Below are positions 7,190 through 13,427 of a stretch of 13,427 nt of DNA, one piece after another (within the stretch, counting starts at the first letter, position 1; each line of letters opens with the position of its first letter). Below the pieces are notes generated by a model that did no database searches, was not told the DNA's origin, and saw only the letters and a program-made list of their open reading frames with translations. Both the position numbers and the translations under genes were made by a program. This DNA is from Cycloclasticus sp. Lineage in GTDB: Bacteria > Pseudomonadota > Gammaproteobacteria > Methylococcales > Cycloclasticaceae. The stretch spans positions 1 to 13,427 of the forward strand of contig JAGPVU010000151.1 in the NCBI GenBank assembly GCA_018066825.1, given 5' to 3'.

Positions 7190-7265
7190 GTCCCCATCGT
7201 CTAGAGGCCTAGGACACCGCCCTCTCACGGCGGTAACAGGGGTTCGAACCCCCTTGGGGACGCCA
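7190..7265 (+). tRNA. tRNA-Glu, anticodon CUC (reads GAG)
   Basis: A 76-nt cloverleaf with CCA encoded. Acceptor GTCCCCA pairs with TGGGGAC (7255-7261), the discriminator is G7262, and CCA is at 7263-7265. The anticodon stem CCGCC/GGCGG encloses loop CTCTCAC, giving anticodon CTC at 7224-7226. The T-arm is AGGGG-TTCGAAC-CCCCT. The body is nearly the same as E. coli tRNA-Glu, whose anticodon is UUC; here position 34 is C. It is the only plus-strand gene and is convergent with the signalling operon. No strong sigma-70 promoter is seen in the 130 bp upstream. Confidence 0.97.
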
Positions 7266-7341
7266 TAGGCTCTGTCGCTGAATGTGAGCGAAGTGGTTTA
7301 AAATTAATGGGTTGCGCGATAAGCATTTCTTACAGGCTACG
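7266..7341. other. Convergent gap between tRNA-Glu and the signalling operon
   Basis: This 76-bp gap separates two converging transcripts. It holds only a weak hairpin, TCGCT-N7-AGCGA (7275-7291), followed by AGTGGTTT rather than a T-run. No strong intrinsic terminator is recognised for either strand. Confidence 0.4.
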
Positions 7342-10167
7342 TCACTGCTTTAGTAATAATTTTTCAAAACTATCTGCCGTTACGGCGGGACTAAACAAGT
7401 AACCTTGGATTTCATCGCAGCCCTGAGAAAGTAAAAAGTCGCTTTGTGCCTGTGTTTCCACGCCCTCAGCAATCACCGTTAAATCCAAGCTTTTGGCTAA
7501 TACAATAACGGATTTAGCAATGGCCGCGTCTTGTTTATCATGGGGTAAATCGTTAACAAAAGAACGGTCTATTTTTAATTTATCGATGGGAAAGCCTTTT
7601 AAATAACTTAACGAGGAATAACCCGTACCAAAGTCATCAATGGATAATTTTACCCCGAGGGCTTTTAAGTTAACGAGTGTATCGACGACTCGCTCTGCCT
7701 GATCCATCAAACTGCTTTCGGTAATTTCGAGCTCTAGAAATTGAGGTTCTAAACCGGTTTTAACTAGCGCTGCTTTAACGACACTAACGATGTCGGTAAA
7801 CATAAATTCGCGCGCGCTGAGGTTGACAGCCACAAGCAGACCCTCATGTCCTTGTTGGTGCCAAAGTTTGCATTGTTTACAGGCTTCTAATAAGACCCAT
7901 TGGCCCAGTTTTTCAATAAACCCTGTTTCTTCAGCGAGTGGGATAAAGTCCATAGGCGGTATCATGCCGGTGTCGGGGTGCTGCCAGCGAATGAGCGCTT
8001 CCATGCCAGTAATGGTGCCTGTTTTTAGACAGAGTTGGGGTTGGTAATGTAGAGTAAACTCATCGTGCTCAAGGCCTAAACGTAGTTGAGTGGCCATTTG
8101 TAAACGGCGGTCGTGATCTTTGTTGAAGTTTTCATTATAAAAGGCAAAGCAATTTTTACCGCGTTGTTTCGCTTTATACATGGCAATGTCTGCGTACTTA
8201 ACCAATTTAGCCACACTGTCGCCGTTGCTTGGGTATAGGCTAATACCCATGCTGGCGGTCATAACCACTTCGCTAGTGCCTATAATGAAAGGGGTCAGGA
8301 AAGTATCTTGAATTTTTTGTGCGATATATTCGATTCTTTCAATGTTCTCCACGTCTTCTACAAGAAAAATGAATTCATCACCGCCAAGTCTCCCCAAGGT
8401 GTCTTCTTCACGCAAACAATGACGAAACCGTTTAGCTAACTGTTTTAATAAATCATCGCCCGCAGCGTGGCCTAGGCTATCGTTGACGTCTTTAAAGCGA
8501 TCTAAATCGAGTAGGATCACGCCTGCCATAGTACGGTTGCGATGGGCCTGATCAATGGCGTGTTCTAAACGCGCATTAAACAACAAGCGGTTGGCAAAGC
8601 CCGTTAAATGGTCATGGTGAGCAAGGTATTCGAGTTTTTCTTGTGACTGTTTAATACTGCTGATGTCTGAAAACATAGCGATATAGTTGACAGCTTTTTT
8701 ATCGTCTTCGTAGATGGTGCTAATAGAGACCCATAATGGGCAGGTGTCGCCATTTTTTTTTCGGTGTGTTATTTCACCTTGCCAATACCCGGCGGTTTGA
8801 ACAAAGTCCCACAAGTTTTGATAAAAATTTCGATCATGTAAACCAGATTGTAAAAGACGGGATTGTTGACCAATTATTTCGTTCTCAGAATAGCCCGTTA
8901 TGTCACTAAAGGCGTGATTAACCGCAACGATGGTGAATTGGGTATCGGTTATCATAATCCCTTCGGTGGTAGTGTCGTATACCTTGGCCGCTTGTTGTAG
9001 CTTCTGTTCGCTTGCTTTTTGCAACGTCACGTCATCGATAATGCAAGCCATGCGATAAATTTCGTCTTTTTGCGGCTCAATGACGGGGTAGCAACGTGCG
9101 TGCACCCAACGAATGATCCCATCCGGCTTAGTAATTCGAAACGTTTCTTCGCACGGTTCTTTTTTATCAAGGGCCAGCAGTAGCTTGGCGACCTTTGTTT
9201 GGTCATCAAAATGTATATAGTTAATAAATGGAAAATTGTCATTCGCCGGTAGGCTTAATTGTTGGCCATAAATTTTTTCATACGCGGGACTCACATAGAT
9301 CACTTGTTTTTTGCGCGTATCACTGAGTATAAAAATACTTTCTATATGGCTCACTAGCTGTCTAAATCGCGTTTCGCTGTCTAATAAGGCTATTTCGTAC
9401 CGTTGCCGTTGGCTATCGTCTCGAATTTGTAAAACATAGCCATAACAGCTTTTCTGCTTATCAAAAATTTGGCTGGCGCTAATTCGAATACTGAGTGTGG
9501 CGTTGTTTTTGAGATTGAGAATAAAGTTTTCTGTGTCTTGATAGCCACCGTTTTGTTGGATGGTATACACTAGGCTTGTGGTGTTGAAGGCGGGGTCATC
9601 AAGCTGATAAAGGTCAATCACCTCGCTAATGTCCAGTCCCATGACCTCACTTTCTTGAAGGCCTAGTAAGCGCAATAAGGAACTGTTGGCTTTAACCACC
9701 TTACCGGCCACATTCCAAACGATAAGCGCTTCGGCAAAGCTGATTAAGGTGGCGTTGAGCAGGCTAATTTCATCGCGCTGGCGTTCGTTTTTTGCTTTGT
9801 TTAGCGCAATGCTTAAGGCGGCATAAAGTTCACGTTCTGCTACCGGTTTAAGAATATAGGCCATCGGGTCGGTGATTTGAGCGCGATCTAAGAAATCCTG
9901 ATTTGAATAGGCGGTTAGGTAAATGATCGGAATATTAAATTGTTGCTTAATAAGACCGGCTGCTTGAATACCGTCCATATCACCGGGTAGTACGATATCC
10001 ATCAGGATTAAGTCCGGTGGAATACGCGCGACATGGTTAACTGCATCGATGCCATTGTCGACTATGTAGGTGTTTGTATAGCCCTGATTCCTTAACTTAT
10101 TTTGGATGTCTTGGGCTATTAATGGATCGTCTTCTACGATTAATATAGTTGCTGTTTTACTCTCCAT
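7342..10167 (-). CDS. Response-regulator c-di-GMP protein: REC–PAS–PAS–PAS–GGDEF–EAL
   Basis: This is a 941-residue cytoplasmic protein predicted both to make and to hydrolyse c-di-GMP under phosphorelay control. The receiver (about 6-122) has acidic D13/D14, phosphorylatable D57, T85 and K107. Three PAS-like sensory domains follow at about 135-250, 260-385 and 390-505, each ending in a typical IRDDSQ/IDDVTL/FSDISS linker. The GGDEF domain (about 510-680) has an intact GGDEF (595-599) and the RxxD inhibitory site (R586–D589). The EAL domain (about 690-935) keeps E723AL, VNLS, LEITES, IDDFGTG, KIDRSF and EGVET, the metal- and substrate-binding set. Both catalytic sites therefore look competent. 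No membrane segment is seen. The ATG at 10167 has Shine-Dalgarno AAGGA 9 nt upstream. It is the last gene of the operon, 24 nt after its neighbour; no clear terminator follows. Confidence 0.95.
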   Translation of the reverse strand: MESKTATILIVEDDPLIAQDIQNKLRNQGYTNTYIVDNGIDAVNHVARIPPDLILMDIVLPGDMDGIQAAGLIKQQFNIPIIYLTAYSNQDFLDRAQITDPMAYILKPVAERELYAALSIALNKAKNERQRDEISLLNATLISFAEALIVWNVAGKVVKANSSLLRLLGLQESEVMGLDISEVIDLYQLDDPAFNTTSLVYTIQQNGGYQDTENFILNLKNNATLSIRISASQIFDKQKSCYGYVLQIRDDSQRQRYEIALLDSETRFRQLVSHIESIFILSDTRKKQVIYVSPAYEKIYGQQLSLPANDNFPFINYIHFDDQTKVAKLLLALDKKEPCEETFRITKPDGIIRWVHARCYPVIEPQKDEIYRMACIIDDVTLQKASEQKLQQAAKVYDTTTEGIMITDTQFTIVAVNHAFSDITGYSENEIIGQQSRLLQSGLHDRNFYQNLWDFVQTAGYWQGEITHRKKNGDTCPLWVSISTIYEDDKKAVNYIAMFSDISSIKQSQEKLEYLAHHDHLTGFANRLLFNARLEHAIDQAHRNRTMAGVILLDLDRFKDVNDSLGHAAGDDLLKQLAKRFRHCLREEDTLGRLGGDEFIFLVEDVENIERIEYIAQKIQDTFLTPFIIGTSEVVMTASMGISLYPSNGDSVAKLVKYADIAMYKAKQRGKNCFAFYNENFNKDHDRRLQMATQLRLGLEHDEFTLHYQPQLCLKTGTITGMEALIRWQHPDTGMIPPMDFIPLAEETGFIEKLGQWVLLEACKQCKLWHQQGHEGLLVAVNLSAREFMFTDIVSVVKAALVKTGLEPQFLELEITESSLMDQAERVVDTLVNLKALGVKLSIDDFGTGYSSLSYLKGFPIDKLKIDRSFVNDLPHDKQDAAIAKSVIVLAKSLDLTVIAEGVETQAQSDFLLSQGCDEIQGYLFSPAVTADSFEKLLLKQ

Positions 10168-10191
10168 GCAAGCGTTTCCTTCAGTGGGTTT

Positions 10192-11835
10192 TCAAGCTAA
10201 AAATACACGGCCACGGTCAGCCTCTTTGGCCTTATAGAGGGCCTTGTCAGCCGCTTCGGCTAGACTTAGGTGATCAGGCAAGAGGGGGTATTCGGCAATC
10301 CCAGCACTAAAACTAACAGAAAAAGATTGCTGATTGGCATTAAAAACTAGCTTGTGAAAAGCCTGCAGTAATTCGTTGATGACGATTAAGGCTTCAGAGG
10401 CGTGGGTGTCTGGTAACAGGATAACGATTTCTTCTCCGCCGTATCGAATGGCTATGTCTACGGAGCGTAAGCGCTGCTTGATTAGGAGCCCTAATGCTCG
10501 TAAAACTTCATCGCCGGCGTGATGACCAAATTGGTCATTGACCTGTTTAAAATGATCTAAGTCTAGCATCACGTAAGAAAAGGACCGTTGGTGTCGATTG
10601 CAGCTTGCTATCAAGGTGGTGATGGTGGCCGAAAAATGCGCACGGTTTGCAAGCCCAGTTAACGGGTCATTCAGCATCAGTTTTTGCAATTCTCTAGTTT
10701 GCTTAGCCTTGGCTTCGACTTTAGCGACGAGCTGTGTAGGGTTGATGTCTTTAAGGAAAAAGTCATTACCCCCTGCTCGTAGGGCATCAATATGCCGATT
10801 AATGTCGGTTTCGACTGAAAAAAACACAATGGATGTGCCGCTATAAATGCATTGTTGACGGATCACTGCGGCTAACTCAATACCACTGCACGAGGGCATG
10901 TGTAAATCTAAGAGAATGAGCTCAGGTTGAAAAATAGATAAAGGTTCTATTAAGTCCATGGGGTCATTAATCACCCGTGTTCGTATACCAGCATGTTCGA
11001 GTAGCAGGGCGGTATGCTCGGCGAACTGAACGTCGTCATCGACAATTAATACGCGATACGCTGGCTTAGTGTCTTCGAAACACTTTTCCCGAACGGTTTT
11101 AATTAATTCGACCATATTAACGGGGTGAGCAAAAAAAGCTGAGCTACCGAGCCTGACTGCTGACAGCCTCGTTAGTATAGTGTCTTGCTCAGATAAAACG
11201 ACAAGATGCGGTTGACCATCGGCCGACGGCTTAACACAGTTAAAAATAGCTGTATCAAGATCTGGGTTATTGCCTGTGTTTAGATCAAGGAGGATGCACT
11301 GTGGTTGGCCCTGTAACCCAGCTTGGATCTCGGCTTGAAGTTCAGTAGTCCAAAGCAGAACATCAAGCTGAACATTATAGGCCGTTAGTTTAGCTGTTAG
11401 AGAAACCGCAAATGCCTGGTTGTTGCTGATGAGTAATACATTTTTCAGCTCATGTTGGGCTTTTGTATGAGTCGTGCTGGAAATGCCTAAATTATCTGTG
11501 GCTGGAGCCTGTTGTGGCGAGACTGCCGAGTGACTTAGGCTGACAAGCAAGGGCTCTATTTTATCTATGGCAGTCTGAAGTGCTAGTTCGTTTTGACGGA
11601 ACTGACGTAGTAAGGCTTCAATTTCGGCGGCAAATTCACTGAGTTGGGCAAAGCCGAATGTTGCACCGGAGCCGACTAAATTATGTGCCTTTCGAATCAG
11701 TTCTAAACCGAGGTCTTTATCGCCGTTTTTTTCCTTAAAGGCAAGCCATGTCAGATCAACTTCCTTAAGTTTAGCAGGCAGTTGGGCCGCATATGCGTCG
11801 CACAGGGCTTTTAGTTGTTGTTTTCTATCGGTCAA
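10192..11835 (-). CDS. Hpt–REC–REC–GGDEF protein (phosphorelay-linked diguanylate cyclase)
   Basis: The 547-residue product starts with a histidine phosphotransfer domain (about 1-100) with the phospho-accepting H51 in AHNLVGSGATFGF. A first receiver (about 131-253) keeps D184 and S215, but its acidic pocket reads SNNQ instead of DD and the conserved Lys is H237, so it looks degenerate. A second receiver (about 260-378) is complete: D266/D267, D310, S340 and K362. The GGDEF domain (about 385-547) has DPLTGLANR, an RxxD inhibitory site (R457–D460) and the variant signature GGEEI (466-470). The product should synthesise c-di-GMP in response to phosphotransfer, presumably from the hybrid kinase encoded upstream. 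The start is TTG at 11835, overlapping the upstream gene by 11 nt; there is no ATG before residue 241, so translation is likely coupled and weak. The frame also stays open a little upstream. Confidence 0.9.
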   Translation of the reverse strand: MTDRKQQLKALCDAYAAQLPAKLKEVDLTWLAFKEKNGDKDLGLELIRKAHNLVGSGATFGFAQLSEFAAEIEALLRQFRQNELALQTAIDKIEPLLVSLSHSAVSPQQAPATDNLGISSTTHTKAQHELKNVLLISNNQAFAVSLTAKLTAYNVQLDVLLWTTELQAEIQAGLQGQPQCILLDLNTGNNPDLDTAIFNCVKPSADGQPHLVVLSEQDTILTRLSAVRLGSSAFFAHPVNMVELIKTVREKCFEDTKPAYRVLIVDDDVQFAEHTALLLEHAGIRTRVINDPMDLIEPLSIFQPELILLDLHMPSCSGIELAAVIRQQCIYSGTSIVFFSVETDINRHIDALRAGGNDFFLKDINPTQLVAKVEAKAKQTRELQKLMLNDPLTGLANRAHFSATITTLIASCNRHQRSFSYVMLDLDHFKQVNDQFGHHAGDEVLRALGLLIKQRLRSVDIAIRYGGEEIVILLPDTHASEALIVINELLQAFHKLVFNANQQSFSVSFSAGIAEYPLLPDHLSLAEAADKALYKAKEADRGRVFLA

Positions 11836-12211
11836 CGTTTTGGATGATGGTTTTAACTTGATCAGCCAATGTAATGGGGCTGAATGGTTTGGCGATCACG
11901 TCTACCGCACCCAGGTCAAGGTATTCCTTAATCTCATGGGTTTGCACTCGGGCCGTCATAAAAACCACGGGTATACCGGCACAAGCCGGTAAAGTTTTTA
12001 GCTGACGAAAAGTTTCTATACCATCCATTTCCGGCATCATGACGTCGAGTAAAATGATGTCAGGTGCAAAGTCGCTTACTTGATCAAGAGCCTCTTGTCC
12101 CGAGCTGCAGACTAGTAGGGTAAAACCGCCGATTTGCTCTAAGGCAATGCGCGCAATAGTTTGGATGTCAGGTTCGTCTTCTACGTACATGATTTTTTGT
12201 GTGTCGGGCAT
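11825..12211 (-). CDS. Single-domain CheY-like response regulator
   Basis: A 128-residue stand-alone receiver with all functional residues: acidic E11/D12, the phosphorylation site D56 (ILLDVMMPEMDG), T86 (FMTAR) and K108 followed by Pro (AKPF). With no output domain, it probably acts as a phosphate shuttle or sink within the relay, or binds a partner protein. It lies 4 nt after the hybrid kinase stop and has a good Shine-Dalgarno AAGGAT (12224-12219), 7 nt before its ATG. Its 3' end overlaps the Hpt–GGDEF gene. Context suggests it is phosphorylated by the adjacent kinase and may pass phosphate to the Hpt domain, but this is inference. Confidence 0.93.
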   Translation of the reverse strand: MPDTQKIMYVEDEPDIQTIARIALEQIGGFTLLVCSSGQEALDQVSDFAPDIILLDVMMPEMDGIETFRQLKTLPACAGIPVVFMTARVQTHEIKEYLDLGAVDVIAKPFSPITLADQVKTIIQNVDR

Positions 12212-12215
12212 AATA

Positions 12216-13427
12216 CTAATCCTTGTCTAAATTTGTTTGTCGTTGCAAAATCAGTTCAATCGCTTGGACTAGATCGTGGTTGCTGGTTTTGGACTTAACG
12301 AGGTTCGCATCCACACTATTACCTAGTTCCTCATTTCTGTCTAGCGCAGAAAAAACCACGACAGGAACCGGGGGCGTTTTGCTGGCGAGTTTCGGCAGCA
12401 AAGTCGCGCCAGAGCCATCGGGTAACATTAAGTCTAAAATCACTAAATCGTAAGAATTAGTTAACTTTGCATTGGCTGTTTTTAGGTCATGGGCCACGTC
12501 TATCGTGGCTTTATCTTTAAGTAATGCGGCCACTAAGGTGACAATGTCTGGGTCGTCTTCGACGTGTAAAATAGTAAATTGGTGTGTCGAATTTCCTCTT
12601 AGGGCGTGTTTAATAGCCATTGCTAATCGGTTTTGATCTATCGGTTTTTCGAGCCAGTCGTACACGGATAGCGCATCACCATTGAGTTGCTTTTTCCCTT
12701 CGTCGGCAACTGCCGAAATAACGATAACGGGTAAGTCAGACAGGCCTTCAGTTTGTTTGAGTTCTTGAAAAAAATCGATGCCGCTTTGCCCCGGTAGCAT
12801 TAAATCCAGGGTCATCGCAGCGTATTGCTTGTTTAATAAACACGCCTTTGCTTGTTCGGCGCTGCCTGCTATATCAGCGCTATAGCCTTTCTTCTCCAGC
12901 ATGATTTTTAGCAATCGAGCCACATCTAAATCATCTTCACAGATTAAAATGTGCTCCGAAGGTGTGTCTGTTGCCGACTCGTCGCCAAGTGTGGTTTGCT
13001 CATAAACAGGCAGTTCAAAATAAAAACGGGTTTTTTTATCTGTTTCAGACTCATAATCGATATGACCGTCCAGTTTTTCTATGATGGCCTTGCAGATACT
13101 AAGCCCCAGCCCCGTGCCGCCTTGTTGCTTAGTAGATGATGAGTCAGCCTGCGAAAACTTACTAAAAATACGGTCTTTGAATTCATCGGGTATGCCAGAT
13201 CCATAATCTATAACACTGATCTGAACAAGGTCTTGTACTACTTGAACGTCGATATCAACCGTTGAGTTGGAGTGAGAGAATTTTGCCGCATTAGACAGCA
13301 AATTTGTCATAACCTGGATCAACCGGTCGCTATCGGCCAAAACATAACAATTTGGGGAATTAAGGATATTGAATTTAACGCCATGCTCGTGGCCATAGGC
13401 TTGATTGGCTAAAACGGACTCTTCAAT
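12216..13427 (-). CDS. Hybrid histidine kinase, C-terminal part (HATPase–REC–REC); 5' end outside the window
   Basis: 403 codons are visible and the frame is open to the window edge. The first residues (EESVLANQAYGHEHGV) are the linker/early ATPase region of a hybrid kinase, so the sensor and the phospho-His domain lie outside. The ATPase domain shows the N-box (QVMTNLLSNAAKF), DYGSGIP (G1), FSKFSQAD (F-box) and GGTGLGLSI (G2). Two receivers follow. The first (about residues 158-276 of the visible part) is complete, with phospho-Asp in TLDLMLPG, Ser in VISA and Lys in EKPID. The second (about 284-397) has the Asp pair and phospho-Asp (ILDLMLPDGS), but the usual Lys-Pro reads Lys-Ser. It is the first visible gene of the operon and the likely phosphate source for the downstream Hpt and receiver domains. 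A TTG at 13340 is inside the ATPase fold and is not a real start. Confidence 0.93.
   Translation of the reverse strand: MEESVLANQAYGHEHGVKFNILNSPNCYVLADSDRLIQVMTNLLSNAAKFSHSNSTVDIDVQVVQDLVQISVIDYGSGIPDEFKDRIFSKFSQADSSSTKQQGGTGLGLSICKAIIEKLDGHIDYESETDKKTRFYFELPVYEQTTLGDESATDTPSEHILICEDDLDVARLLKIMLEKKGYSADIAGSAEQAKACLLNKQYAAMTLDLMLPGQSGIDFFQELKQTEGLSDLPVIVISAVADEGKKQLNGDALSVYDWLEKPIDQNRLAMAIKHALRGNSTHQFTILHVEDDPDIVTLVAALLKDKATIDVAHDLKTANAKLTNSYDLVILDLMLPDGSGATLLPKLASKTPPVPVVVFSALDRNEELGNSVDANLVKSKTSNHDLVQAIELILQRQTNLDKD

Noticed and set aside
7190..7265. tRNA-Glu 3' end as an integration site of a genomic island
   Set aside because: No second copy of the tRNA 3' end and no integrase gene is seen in the window.
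7275..7291. TCGCT-N7-AGCGA hairpin after tRNA-Glu as a terminator
   Set aside because: The stem is only 5 bp and no T-run follows on either strand.
13338..13340. TTG at 13340 as the start of a 374-residue kinase
   Set aside because: It lies inside the ATPase domain, and the frame with matching kinase sequence continues to the window edge, so the gene is truncated by the window.

Overview
The window looks like a gammaproteobacterial chromosome segment. It has a core block pcnB–folK–deoxynucleoside kinase–panB–panC and a tRNA-Glu very close to the E. coli one. Next to this lies a c-di-GMP signalling operon typical of free-living aquatic bacteria. No mobile element, phage gene or CRISPR array is visible. 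Every protein gene lies on the minus strand; the tRNA is the only plus-strand gene. The species cannot be fixed from sequence alone.

Layout in the direction of minus-strand transcription (high to low coordinates). Positions 13427–7342 hold four tightly packed signalling genes: a hybrid histidine kinase cut by the window edge, a single-domain receiver, an Hpt–REC–REC–GGDEF protein, and a large REC–PAS–PAS–PAS–GGDEF–EAL protein. Together they look like a phosphorelay whose outputs make and break c-di-GMP. Positions 7266–7341 separate this operon from the convergent tRNA-Glu (anticodon CUC, 7190–7265). A 130-bp divergent intergenic stretch then leads into pcnB.

Positions 7059–594 hold housekeeping genes: poly(A) polymerase, folate synthesis (folK), deoxynucleoside salvage, and pantothenate synthesis (panB, panC, panD). 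A MscS-type mechanosensitive channel gene overlaps panC by 4 nt and separates it from panD, which appears to have its own promoter region. PanB and PanC make ketopantoate and pantothenate; PanD supplies the beta-alanine that PanC uses.

At the low end, a likely terminator follows panD. The last ~330 bases encode the C-terminal half of a START-like (SRPBCC) protein without its N-terminal half, so it is probably a gene remnant.

The most noteworthy points are the Hpt-carrying diguanylate cyclase and its phosphorelay partners, the lack of an ATG start for pcnB (as in E. coli) and for two other genes, the channel gene inside the pantothenate cluster, and the CUC anticodon on an otherwise ordinary tRNA-Glu. 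I see no clearly unprecedented system.
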